Shown piece by piece: positions 39,515 through 52,831 of a stretch of DNA of 64,000 bases (position 1 is the stretch's first letter; every line of letters begins with the position of its first letter). Source of the stretch: Bathymodiolus brooksi (Eukaryota > Mollusca > Bivalvia > Mytilida > Modiolidae); contig OY804584.1 of assembly GCA_963680875.1 (NCBI GenBank), positions 93,432,031 to 93,496,030 on the forward strand, given 5' to 3'. Below the pieces are notes generated by a model that did no database searches, was not told where the DNA came from, and saw only the letters and a program-made list of their open reading frames with translations. A program made the position numbers and the translations under genes.

Positions 39515-42500
39515 AACATGGACCAGAGCTAGCTTATAAACTTAGGTGAAAACACGAACCAGAGCTAGCTTATAAACTTAAGTGAAAACACGGACCTGAG
39601 CTAGCTTATAAACTTAAGTGAAAACACGGACCATAGCTAGCTTATAAACTTAAGTGAAAACACGGACCTGAGCTAGCTTATAAACTTAGGTGAAAATACG
39701 GACCAGAGCTAGCTTATAAACCTAGGTGAAAACACGGACCAGAGCTAGCTTATAAACTTAGGTGACACCACGGACCAGAGCTAGCTTATAAACTTAGGTG
39801 ACAACACGGACCAGAGCTAGCTTATAAACTTAAGTGAACACACGGACCTGAGCTAGCTTATAAACTTAAGTGAAAACACGGACGTGAGCTAGCTTATAAA
39901 CTTAAGTGAAAACACGGACCAGAGTTAGCTTATAAACTTAAGTGAAATCACGGACCAGAGCTAGCTTATAAACTTAGGTGAAAACACGGACCTGAGCTAG
40001 CTTATAAACTTAGGTGACAACACGGACCAGAGCTAGCTTATAAACGTAGGTGAAAACACGGACCAGAGCTAGCTTATAAACTTAAGTGAAAACACGGACC
40101 AGAGCTAGCTTGTAAACGTAGGTGAAAACACGGACCAGAGCTAGCTTATAAACTTAAGTGAAAACACGGTCCAGAGCTAACTTATAAACTTAAGTGAAAA
40201 CACGGACCAGAGCTAGCTTATAAACTTAGGTGAAAACACGGACCAGAGCTAGCTTGTAAACGTAGGTGAAAACACGGACCAGAGCTAGCTTATAAACTTA
40301 AGTGAAAACACGGTCCAGAGCTAACTTATAAACTTAACTGAAAACACGGACCAGAGCTAGCTTATAAACTTAGGTGAAAACACGGACCAGAAGCTAGCTT
40401 ATAAACGTAGGTGACAACACGGACCTGAGCTAGCTTATAAACTTAGGTGACACTACGGACCACAGCTAGCTTATAAACTTAGATGACAACACGGACCAGA
40501 GCTAGTTTATAAACTTAGGTGACAACACGGACCAGAGCTAGCTTATAAACTTAGGTGACAACACGGACCAGAGCTAGTTTATAAACTTAGGTGACAACAC
40601 GGACCAGAGCTAGCTTATAAACTTAGGTGACAACACGGACCAGAGCTAGCTTATAAACTTAGGTGAAAACACGGACCAGAGCTAGTTTATAAACTTAGGT
40701 GACAACACGGACCAGAGCTAGCTTATAAACTTAGGTGACAACACGGACCAGAGCTAGTTTATAAACTTAGGTGACAACACGGACCAGAGCTAGCTTATAA
40801 ACTTAGGTGACAACACGGACCAGAGCTAGCTTATAAACTTAGGTGACAACACGGACCAGAGCTAGCTTATAAACTTAGGTGAAAACACGGACCAGAGCTA
40901 GCCTATAAACGTAGGTGAAAACACGGCCCAGAGCTAACTTATAAACTTAAGTGAAAACACGGACCAGAGCTAGCTTGTAAACGTAGGTGAAAACACGGAC
41001 CAGAGCTAGCTTATAGACTTAGGTGAAAACACGGACCAGAGCTAGCTTATAAACTTAGGTGACAACACGGACCAGAGCTAGCTTATAAACTTAGGTGAAA
41101 ACACGGACCAGAGCTAGCTTATAAACTTAAGTGAAAACACGGAGCAGAGCTAGCTTATAAACTTAAGTGAAAACACGGACCAGAGCTAGCTTATAAACTT
41201 AAGTGAAGACACGGACCAGAGCTAGCTTATAAACGTAGGTGAAAACACGGACCATAGCTAGCTTATAAACTTAAGTGAAAACACGGACCAGAGCTAGCTT
41301 ATAAACTTAAGTGAAAACACGAACCTGAGCTAGCTTATAAACTTAAGTGAAAACACGGACCAGAGCTAGCTTATAAACTTAAGTGAAAACACGGACCAGA
41401 GCTAGCTTATAAACTTAAGTGAAACACGGACCATAGCTAGCTTATAAACGTAGGTGAAAACACGAACCAGAGCTAGCTTATAAACTTAAGTGAAAACACG
41501 GACCTGAGCTAGCTTATAAACTTAAGCGAAAACACGGACCTGAGCTAGCTTATACACTTAAGTGAAAACACGGACCAGAGCTAGCTTATAAACTTAGGTG
41601 AAAACACGGACCTGAGCTAGCTTATAAACTTAGGTGACAACACGGACCAGAGCTAGCTTATAAACTTAGATGAAAACACCGACCAGAGCTAGCTAATAAA
41701 CTTAGGTGAAAACACGGACCTGAGCTAGCTTATAAACTTAAGTGAAAACACGGACCAGAGCTAGCTTATAAACTTAAGTGAAAACACGGACCAGAGCTAG
41801 CTTATAAACGTAGGTGAAAACACGGACCAGAGCTAGCTTATAAACTTAGGTGACAACACGGACCAGAGCTAGCTTATAAACTTAGGTGAAAACACGGACC
41901 AGAGCTAGCTTATAAACTTAGGTGAAAACACGGACCAGAGCTAGCCTATAAACGTAGGTGAAAACACGGCCCAGAGCTAGCTTATAAACTTAAGTGAAAA
42001 CACGGACCAGAGCCAGCTTGTAAACGTAGGTGAAAACACGGACCAGAGCTAGCTTATAGACTTAGGTGAAAGCACGGACCAGAGCTAGCTTATAAACTTA
42101 GGTGACAACACGGACCAGAGCTAGCTTATAAACTTAGGTGACAACACGGACCAGAGCTAGCTTATAAACTTAGGTGACAACACGGACCAGAGCTACCTTA
42201 TAAACTTAGGTGACAACACGGACCAGAGCTAGCTTATAAACTTAGGTGAAAACACGGACCAGAGCTAGCTTATAAACTTGGGTGAAAACACGGACCTGAG
42301 CTAGCTTATAAACTTAAGTGAAAACACGGACCAGAGCTAGCTTATAAACTTAAGTGAAAACACGGAGCAGAGCTAGCTTATAAACTTAAGTGAAAACACG
42401 GACCAGAGCTATCTTATAAACTTAAGTGAAGACACGGACCAGAGCTAGCTTATAAACGTAGGTGAAAACACGGACCATAGCTAGCTTATAAACTTAAGTG

Positions 42501-43977
42501 AAAACACGGACCAGAGCTAGCTTATAAACTTAAGTGAAAACACGAACCTGAGCTAGCTTATAAACTTAAGTGAAAACACGGACCAGAGCTAGCTTATAAA
42601 CTTAAGTGAAAACACGGACCAGAGCTAGCTTATAAACTTAAGTGAAACACGGACCATAGCTAGCTTATAAACGTAGGTGAAAACACGGACCAGAGCTAGC
42701 TTATAAACTTAAGTGAAAACACGGACCTGAGCTAGCTTATAAACTTAAGCGAAAACACGGACCTGAGCTAGCTTATACACTTAAGTGAAAACACGGACCT
42801 GAGCTAGCTTATAAACTTAGGTGAAAACACGGACCTGAGCTAGCTTATAAACTTAGGTGACAACACGGACCAGAGCTAGCTTATAAACTTAGATGAAAAC
42901 ACCGACCAGAGCTAGCTAATAAACTTAAGTGAAAACACGGACCTGAGCTAGCTTATAAACTTAAGTGAAAACACGGACCAGAGCTAGCTTATAAACTTAA
43001 GTGAAAACACGGAGCAGAGCTAGCTTATAAACTTAAGTGAAAACACGGACCAGAGCTAGCTTATAAACTTAAGTGAAAACACGGACCAGAGCTAGCTTAT
43101 AAACTTAGGTGAAAACACGGACCAGAGCTAGCTTATAAACTTAGGTGAAAACATGGAACTGAGCTAGCTTATAAACTTAAGTGAAAACACGGACCAGAGC
43201 TAGCTTATAAACTTAAGTGAAAACACGGACCAGAGCTAGCTTATAAACGTAGGTGAAAACACGGACCAGAGCTAGCTTATAAACTTAAGCGAAAACACGG
43301 ACCTGAGCTAGCTTATAAACTTAAGTGAAAACACGGACCAGAGCTAGCTTATAAACTTAAGTGAAAACACGGACCAGAGCTATCTTATAAACTTAGGTGA
43401 AAACACGGACCTCAGCTAGCTTATAAACTTAGGTGAAAACACGGACCAGAGCTAGCTTATAAACGTAGATGAAAAGATGGACCAGAGCTAGCTTATAAAC
43501 TTAGGTGAAAACATGGACCAGAGCTAGCTTATAAACTTAGGTGAAAACACGGACCAGAGCTAGCTTATAAACGTAGGTGAAAACACGGACCAGAGCTAGC
43601 TTATAAACTTAAGTGAAAACACGGACCAGAGCTAGCTTATAAACTTTGGTGAAAACACGGACCAGTGCTAGCTTATAAACTTAGGTGACAACATGGACCA
43701 GAGCTAGCTTATAAACTTAGGTGACAACACGGACCAGAGCTAGCTTATAAACTTAGGTGACAACACGGACCAGAGCTAGCTTATACACTTGGGTGACAAC
43801 ACGGACCAGAGCTAGCTTATAGACTTAGGTGAAAACACGGAGCAGAGCTAGCTTATAAACTTAGGTGAAAACACGGACCAGAGCTAGCTAATAAACTTAG
43901 GTGAAAACACGGACCTGAGCTAGCTTATAAACTTAGGTGAAAGCACGGACCTGAGCTAGCTTATAAACTTAGGTGAA
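39515..43977. repeat. Hybrid C/B HOR block
   Basis: From 39515 to about 40,380 it follows C (offset 30,804 from 8711, with GTGAACACACGG). It then switches to an A/B-like order with a CCAGAAGC monomer and a GTTTAT series. The later part matches B: markers 41419 and 42642 are 1,223 bp apart, and 43978 is 1,336 bp beyond, both as in 4032-8710. It is 216 bp (six monomers) short of B before the first marker. A private GACACTACGG monomer, followed by CCACAGC and AGATGAC, lies at 40,449-40,490. Confidence 0.75.
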
Positions 43978-46496
43978 AACATGGACCAGAGCTAGCTTAT
44001 AAACTTAGGTGAAAACACGAACCAGAGCTAGCTTATAAACTTAAGTGAAAACACGGACCTGAGCTAGCTTATAAACTTAAGTGAAAACACGGACCATAGC
44101 TAGCTTATAAACTTAAGTGAAAACACGGACCTGAGCTAGCTTATAAACTTAGGTGAAAATACGGACCAGAGCTAGCTTATAAACCTAGGTGAAAACACGG
44201 ACCAGAGCTAGCATATAAACTTAGGTGACACCACGGACCAGAGCTAGCTTATAAACTTAGGTGACAACACGGACCAGAGCTAGCTTATAAACTTAAGTGA
44301 ACACACGGACCTGAGCTAGCTTATAAACTTAAGTGAAAACACGGACGTGAGCTAGCTTATAAACTTAAGTGAAAACACGGACCAGAGTTAGCTTATAAAC
44401 TTAAGTGAAATCACGGACCAGAGCTAGCTTATAAACTTAGGTGAAAACACGGACCTGAGCTAGCTTATAAACTTAGGTGACAACACGGACCAGAGCTAGC
44501 TTATAAACGTAGGTGAAAACACGGACCAGAGCTAGCTTATAAACTTAAGTGAAAACACGGACCAGAGCTAGCTTGTAAACGTAGGTGAAAACACGGACCA
44601 GAGCTAGCTTATAAACTTAAGTGAAAACACGGTCCAGAGCTAACTTATAAACTTAAGTGAAAACACGGACCAGAGCTAGCTTATAAACTTAGGTGAAAAC
44701 ACGGACCAGAGCTAGCTTGTAAACGTAGGTGAAAACACGGACCAGAGCTAGCTTATAAACTTAAGTGAAAACACGGTCCAGAGCTAACTTATAAACTTAA
44801 CTGAAAACACGGACCAGAGCTAGCTTATAAACTTAGGTGAAAACACGGACCAGAGCTAGCTTATAAACTTAGGTGAAAACACGGACCAGAGCTAGCCTAT
44901 AAACGTAGGTGAAAACACGGCCCAGAGCTAGCTTATAAACTTAAGTGAAAACACGGACCAGAGCCAGCTTGTAAACGTAGGTGAAAACACGGACCAGAGC
45001 TAGCTTATAGACTTAGGTGAAAACACGGACCAGAGCTAGCTTATAAACTTAGGTGACAACACGGACCAGAGCTAGCTTATAAACTTAGGTGACAACACGG
45101 ACCAGAGCTAGCTTATAAACTTAGGTGACAACACGGACCAGAGCTAGCTTATAAACTTAGGTGACAACACGGACCAGAGCTACCTTATAAACTTAGGTGA
45201 CAACACGGACCAGAGCTAGCTTATAAACTTAGGTGAAAACACGGACCAGAGCTAGCTTATAAACTTGGGTGAAAACACGGACCTGAGCTAGCTTATAAAC
45301 TTAAGTGAAAACACGGACCAGAGCTAGCTTATAAACTTAAGTGAAAACACGGAGCAGAGCTAGCTTATAAACTTAAGTGAAAACACGGACCAGAGCTAGC
45401 TTATAAACTTAAGTGAAGACACGGACCAGAGCTAGCTTATAAACGTAGGTGAAAACACGGACCATAGCTAGCTTATAAACTTAAGTGAAAACACGGACCA
45501 GAGCTAGCTTATAAACTTAAGTGAAAACACGAACCTGAGCTAGCTTATAAACTTAAGTGAAAACACGGACCAGAGCTAGCTTATAAACTTAAGTGAAAAC
45601 ACGGACCAGAGCTAGCTTATAAACTTAAGTGAAACACGGACCATAGCTAGCTTATAAACGTAGGTGAAAACACGGACCAGAGCTAGCTTATAAACTTAAG
45701 TGAAAACACGGACCTGAGCTAGCTTATAAACTTAAGCGAAAACACGGACCTGAGCTAGCTTATACACTTAAGTGAAAACACGAACCTGAGCTAGCTTATA
45801 AACTTAGGTGAAAACACGGACCTGAGCTAGCTTATAAACTTAGGTGACAACACGGACCAGAGCTAGCTTATAAACTTAGATGAAAACACCGACCAGAGCT
45901 AGCTAATAAACTTAAGTGAAAACACGGACCTGAGCTAGCTTATAAACTTAAGTGAAAACACGGACCAGAGCTAGCTTATAAACTTAAGTGAAAACACGGA
46001 GCAGAGCTAGCTTATAAACTTAAGTGAAAACACGGACCAGAGCTAGCTTATAAACTTAAGTGAAAACACGGACCAGAGCTAGCTTATAAACTTAAGTGAA
46101 AACACGGACCAGAGCTAGCTTATAAACTTAGGTGAAAACATGGACCTGAGCTAGCTTATAAACTTAAGTGAAAACACGGACCAGAGCTAGCTTATAAACG
46201 TAGGTGAAAACACGGACCAGAGCTAGCTTATAAACTTAAGCGAAAACACGGACCTGAGCTAGCTTATAAACTTAAGTGAAAACACGGACCAGAGCTAGCT
46301 TATAAACTTAAGTGAAAACACGGACCAGAGCTATCTTATAAACTTAGGTGAAAACACGGACCTGAGCTAGCTTATAAACTTAGGTGAAAACACGGACCAG
46401 AGCTAGCTTATAAACGTAGATGAAAACATGGACCAGAGCTAGCTTATAAACTTAGGTGAAAACACGGACCTGAGCTAGCTTATAAACTTAGGTGAA
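43978..46496. repeat. C-type HOR block, copy 5 (12 monomers short at its end)
   Basis: The first 2,441 bp end at the GATGAAAACATGG monomer (46419), as in 8711-11152. The next anchor then follows after 78 bp instead of 510 bp, a loss of 432 bp. Marker at 45629. Confidence 0.78.
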
Positions 46497-49400
46497 AACA
46501 TGGACCAGAGCTAGCTTATAAACTTAGGTGAAAACACGAACCAGAGCTAGCTTATAAACTTAAGTGAAAACACGGACCTGAGCTAGCTTATAAACTTAAG
46601 TGAAAACACGGACCATAGCTAGCTTATAAACCTAGGTGAAAACACGGACCAGAGCTAGCTTATAAACTTAGGTGACACCACGGACCAGAGCTAGCTTATA
46701 AACTTAGGTGACAACACGGACCAGAGCTAGCTTATAAACTTAAGTGAACACACGGACCTGAGCTAGCTTATAAACTTAAGTGAAAACACGGACGTGAGCT
46801 AGCTTATAAACTTAAGTGAAAACACGGACCAGAGTTAGCTTATAAACTTAAGTGAAATCACGGACCAGAGCTAGCTTATAAACTTAGGTGAAAACACGGA
46901 CCAGAGCTAGCTTATAAACGTAGGTGAAAACACGGACCAGAGCTAGCTTATAAACTTAGGTGAAAACACGGACCAGAGCTAGCTTGTAAACGTAGGTGAA
47001 AACACGGACCAGAGCTAGCTTATAAACTTAAGTGAAAACACGGTCCAGAGCTAACTTATAAACTTAGGTGAAAACACGGACCAGAGCTAGCTTATAAACA
47101 TAGGTGAAAACACGGACCAGAGCTAGCTTGTAAACGTAGGTGAAAACACGGACCAGAGCTAGCTTATAAACTTAAGTGAAAACACGGTCCAGAGCTAGCT
47201 TATAAACTTAGGTGAAAACACGGACCAGAAGCTAGCTTATAAACTTAGGTGACAACACGGACCTGAGCTAGCTTATAAACTTAGGTGAAAAAACGGACCA
47301 GAGCTAGCTTATAAACTTGGGTGAAAACACGGACCTGAGCTAGCTTATAAACTTAGGTGACAACACGGACCAGAGCTAGCTTATAAACTTAGGTGACAAC
47401 ACGGACCAGAGCTAGCTTATAAACTTAGGTGACAACACGGACCAGAGCTAGCTTATAAACTTAGGTGACAACACCCACCAGAGCTAGCATATAAACTTAG
47501 GTGACAACACGGACCAGAGCTAGCTTATAAACTTAGGTGACAACACGGACCAGAGCTAGCTTATAAACTTAGGTGACAACACCCACCAGAGCTAGCATAT
47601 AAACTTAGGTGACAACACGGACCAGAGCTAGCTTATAAACTTAGGTGACAACACGGACCTGAGCTAGCTTATAAACTTAGGTGAAAACACGGACCAGAGC
47701 TAGCATATAAACTTAGGTGAAAACACGGACCTGAGCTAGCTTATAAACTTAGGTGAAAACACGGACCATAGCTAGCTTATAAACGTAGGTGAAAACACGG
47801 CCCAGAGCTAGCTTATAAACTTAAGTGAAAACACGGACCAGAGCTAGCTTGTAAACGTAGGTGAAAACACGGACCAGAGCTAGCTTATAGACTTAGGTGA
47901 AAACACGGACCAGAGCTAGCTTATAAACTTAGGTGACAACACGGACCAGAGCTAGCTTATAAACTTAGGTGAAAACACGGACCAGAGCTAGCTTATAAAC
48001 TTGGGTGAAAGCACGGACCAGAGCTAGCTTATAAACTTAGGTGACAACACGAACCAGAGCTAGCTTATAAAATTAGGTGACAACACGGACCAGAGCTAGC
48101 TTATAAACTTAGGTGACAACACGGACCTGAGCTAGCTTATAAACTTAAGTGAAAACACGGACGTGAGCTAGCTTATAAACTTAAGTGAAAACACGGACCA
48201 GAGTTAGCTTATAAACTTAAGTGAAATCACGGACCAGAGCTAGCTTATAAACTTAGGTGAAAACACGGACCTGAGCTAGCTTATAAACTTAGGTGAAAAC
48301 ACGGACCAGAGCTAGCTTATAAACGTAGGTGAAAACACGGACCAGAGCTAGCTTATAAACTTAGGTGAAAACACGGACCAGAGCTAGCTTGTAAACGTAG
48401 GTGAAAACACGGACCAGAGCTAGCTTATAAACTTAAGTGAAAACACGGTCCAGAGCTAACTTATAAACTTAGGTGAAAACACGGACCAGAGCTAGCTTAT
48501 AAACTTAGGTGAAAACACGGACCAGAGCTAGCTTATAAACTTAGGTGAAAACACGGACCAGAAGCTAGCTTATAAACTTAGGTGTCAACACGGACCAGAG
48601 CTAGCTTATAAACTTAGGTGACAACACGGACCAGAGCTAGCTTATAAACTTAGGTGAAAACACGGACCAGAGCTAGCTTATAAACTTAGGTGACAACACC
48701 CACCAGAGCTAGCATATAAACTTAGGTGACAACACGGACCAGAGCTAGCTTATAAACTTAGGTGACAACACGGACCAGAGCTAGCTTATAAACTTAGGTG
48801 ACAACACCCACCAGAGCTAGCATATAAACTTAGGTGACAACACGGACCAGAGCTAGCTTATAAACTTAGGTGACAACACGGACCAGAGCTAGCTTATAAA
48901 TTTAGGTGAAAACACGGACCAGAGCTAGCTTATAAACTTAGGTGAAAACACGGACCTGAGCTAGCTTATAAACTTAGGTGAAAACACGGACCAGAGCTAG
49001 CTTATAAACGTAGGTGAAAACACGGCCCAGAGCTAGCTTATAAACTTAAGTGAAAACACGGACCAGAGCTAGCTTGTAAACGTAGGTGAAAACACGGACC
49101 ACAGCTAGCTTATAGACTTAGGTGAAAACACGGACCAGAGCTAGCTTATAAACTTAGGTGACAACACGGACCAGAGCTAGCTTATAAACTTAGGTGAAAA
49201 CACGGACCAGAGCTAGCTTATAAACTTGGGTGAAAGCACGGACCAGAGCTAGCTTATAAACTTAGGTGACAACACGGACCAGAGCTAGCCTATAAACTTA
49301 GGTGACAACACGGACCAGAGCTAGCTTATAAACTTAGGTGACAACACGGACCAGAGCTAGCTTATAAACTTAGGTGACAACACGGACCAGAGCTAGCTTA

Positions 49401-52400
49401 TAAACTTAGGTGAAAACACGGACCAGAGCTAGTTTATAAACTTAGGTGAAAACACGGACCTGAGCTAGCTTATAAACTTAAGTGAAAACACGGACCAGAG
49501 CTAGCTTATAAACTTAAGTGAAAACACGGAGCAGAGCTAGCTTATAAACTTAAGTGAAAACACGGACCAGAGCTAGCTTATAAACTTAAGTGAAGACACG
49601 GACCAGAGCTAGCATATAAACGTAGGTGAAAACACGGACCATAGCTAGCTTATAAACTTAAGTGAAAACACGGACCAGAGCTAGCTTATAAACTTAAGTG
49701 AAAACACGAACCTGAGCTAGCTTATAAACTTAAGTGAAAACACGGACCAGAGCTAGCTTATAAACTTAAGTGAAAACACGGACCAGAGCTAGCTTATAAA
49801 CTTAAGTGAAACACGGACCATAGCTAGCTTATAAACGTAGGTGAAAACACGGACCAGAGCTAGCTTATAAACTTAAGTGAAAACACAGACCTGAGCTAGC
49901 TTATAAACTTAAGCGAAAACACGGACCTGAGCTAGCTTATACACTTAAGTGAAAACACGGACCAGAGCTAGCTTATAAACTTAGGTGAAACACGGACCTG
50001 AGCTAGCTTATAAACTTAGGTGAAAACACGGACCATAGCTAGCTTATAAACTTAAGTGAAAACACGGACCTGAGCTAGCTTATAAACTTAAGTGAAAACA
50101 CGGACCAGAGCTAGCTTATAAACTTAAGTGAAAACACGGAGCAGAGCTAGCTTATAAACTTAAGTGAAAACACGGACCAGAGCTAGCTTATAAACTTAAG
50201 TGAAAACACGGACCAGAGCTAGCTTATAAACTTAAGTGAAAACACGGAGCAGAGCTAGCTTATAAACTTAAGTGAAAACACGGACCAGAGCTAGCTTATA
50301 AACTTAAGTGAAAACACGGACCAGAGCTAGCTTATAAACTTAAGTGAAAACACGGACCAGAGCTAGCTTATAAACTTAAGTGAAAACACGGACCAGAGCT
50401 AGCTTATAAACTTAAGTGAAAACACGGACCAGAGCTAGCTTATAAACTTAAGTGAAAACACGACCAGAGCTAGCGTATAAACGTAGGTGAAAACACGGAC
50501 CAGAGCTAGCTTATAAACTTAAGCGAAAACACGGACCTGAGCTAGCTTATAAACTTAAGTGAAAACACGGACGAGAGCTAGCTTATAAACTTAAGTGAAA
50601 ACACGGACCAGAGCTATCTTATAAACTTAGGTGAAAACACGGACCTGAGCTAGCTTATAAACTTAGGTGAAAACACGGACCAGAGCTAGCTTATAAACGT
50701 AGATGAAAACATGGACCAGAGCTAGCTTATAAACGTAGGTGAAAACACGGACCAGAGCTAGCTTATAAACTTAAGTGAAAACACGGACCAGAGCTAGCTT
50801 GTAAACGTAGGTGAAAACACGGACCAGAGCTAGCTTATAAACTTAAGTGAAAACACGGTCCAGAGCTAACTTATAAACTTAGGTGAAAACACGGACCAGA
50901 GCTAGCTTATAAACTTAGGTGAAAACACGGACCAGAAGCTAGCTTATAAACTTAGGTGACAACAGGGACCTGAGCTAGCTTATAAACTTAGGTGAAAACA
51001 CGGACCAGAGCTAGCTTATAAACTTGGGTGAAAACACGGACCAGAGCTAGCTTATAAGCTTAGGTGACAACACGGACCAGAGCTAGCTTATAAACTTAGG
51101 TGACAACACGGACCAGAGCTAGCTTATAAACTTAGGTGACAACACCCACCAGAGCTAGCTTATAAACTTAGGTGACAACACGGACCAGAGCTAGCTTATA
51201 AACTCAGGTGACAACACGGACCAGAGCTAGCTTATAAACTTAGGTGAAAACACGGACCAGAGCTAGCTTATAAACTTAGGTGACAACATAGACCAGAGCT
51301 AGTTTATAAACTTAGGTGACAACATAGACCAGAGCTAGCTTATAAACTTAGGTGACAACATAGACCAGAGCTAGCTTATAAACCTAGGTGAAAACACGGA
51401 CCAGAGCTAGCTTATAAACTTAGGTGACAACACGGACCAGAGCTAGCTTATAAACTTAGGTGACAACACGGACCAGAGCTAGCTTATAAACTTAGGTGAC
51501 AACACGGACCAGAGCTAGCTTATAAACTTAGGTGAAAACACGGACCTGAGCTAGCTTATAAACTTAAGTGAAAACACGGACCAGAGCTAGCTTATAAACT
51601 TAAGTGAAAACACGGAGCAGAGCTAGCTTATAAACTTAAGTGAAAACACGGACCAGAGCTAGCTTATAAACTTAAGTGAAGACACGGACCAGAGCTAGCT
51701 TATAAACGTAGGTGAAAACACGGACCAGAGCTAGCTTATAAACTTAAGTGAAACACGGACCATAGCTAGCTTATAAACGTAGGTGAAAACACGGACCAGA
51801 GCTAGCTTATAAACTTAAGTGAAAACACGGACCTGAGCTAGCTTATAAACTTAAGCGAAAACACGGACCTGAGCTAGCTTATACACTTAAGCGAAAACAC
51901 GGACCTGAGCTAGCTTATAAACTTAGGTGAAAACACGGACCTGAGCTAGCTTATAAACTTAGGTGACAACACGGACCAGAGCTAGCTTATAAACTTAGAT
52001 GAAAACACCGACCAGAGGTAGCTAATAAACTTAAGTGAAAACACGGACCTGAGCTAGCTTATAAACTTAAGTGAAAACACGGACCAGAGCTAGCTTATAA
52101 ACTTAAGTGAAAACACGGAGCAGAGCTAGCTTATAAACTTAAGTGAAAACACGGACCAGAGCTAGCTTATAAACTTAAGTGAAAACACGGACCAGAGCTA
52201 GCTTATAAACTTAAGTGAAAACACGGACCAGAGCTAGCTTATAATCTTAGGTGGAAACACGGACCTGAGCTAGCTTATAAACTTAAGTGAAAACACGGAC
52301 CAGAGCTAGCTTATAAACTTAAGTGAAAACACGGACCAGAGCTAGCTTATAAACGTAGGTGAAAACACGGACCAGAGCTAGCTTATAAACTTAAGCGAAA

Positions 52401-52831
52401 ACACGGACCTGAGCTAGCTTATAAACTTAAGTGAAAACACGGACCAGAGCTAGGTTATAAACTTAGGTGAAAACATGGACCAGAGCTAGCTTATAAACTT
52501 AGGTGAAAACACGGACCAGAGCTAGCTTATAAACTTAGGTGAAAACACGGACCAGAGCTAGCATATAAATTTAGGTGACAACACGGACCAGAGCTAGCTT
52601 ATAAACTTAGGTGACAACACGGACCAGAGCTAGCTTATAAACTTGGGTGACAACACGGACCAGAGCTAGCTTATAAACTTAGGTGAAAACACGGACCAGA
52701 GCTAGCTTATAAACTTAGGTGAAAACACGGACCAGAGCTAGCTAATAAACTTAGGTGAAAACACGGACCTGAGCTAGCTTATAAACTTAGGTGAAAGCAC
52801 GGACCTGAGCTAGCTTATAAACTTAGGTGAA
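46497..52831. repeat. X-type HOR block, copy 2
   Basis: 6,335 bp. Its front (about 46,500-48,580) has CACCCACC pairs that recur 1,225 bp later (47471 and 48696), so this block contains its own partial tandem repeat. From 48582 on it is collinear with 11945-18283 but without the 2,160-bp duplication. Marker monomers at 49806 and 51748. A second, independent one-base-short monomer lies at about 49,984. Two monomers are missing near 46,625 (CCATAGC runs straight into CCTAGG). Confidence 0.75.
51285..51392. repeat. CATAGACC monomer trio (X2)
   Basis: Three consecutive AACATAGACC monomers at 51285, 51321 and 51357, at offset 36,708 from the trio at 14577. The monomer before the second has GTTTAT and the third is followed by CCTAGG, unlike the X1 copies. 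Confidence 0.92.

Larger units (their letters stand above)
18284..52831. repeat. Super-HOR cycle 2 (A-B-C-C-C-C/B-C-X), expanded
   Basis: Same block order as cycle 1, but with extra C-type blocks and a C/B hybrid between the first C (28756) and X (46497). It also contains a 1,295-bp tandem duplication in B. The total of 34,548 bp is roughly twice an undisturbed cycle, so internal reduplication explains the excess without any new sequence. Confidence 0.75.

Noticed and set aside
11662..43977. Equal anchor spacings 11662-16124 (4,462) and 39515-43978 (4,463) as homologous blocks
   Set aside because: Internal content differs: the first is X-type (CACCCACC, CATAGACC trio) and the second a C/B hybrid. 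The near-equal lengths look coincidental.
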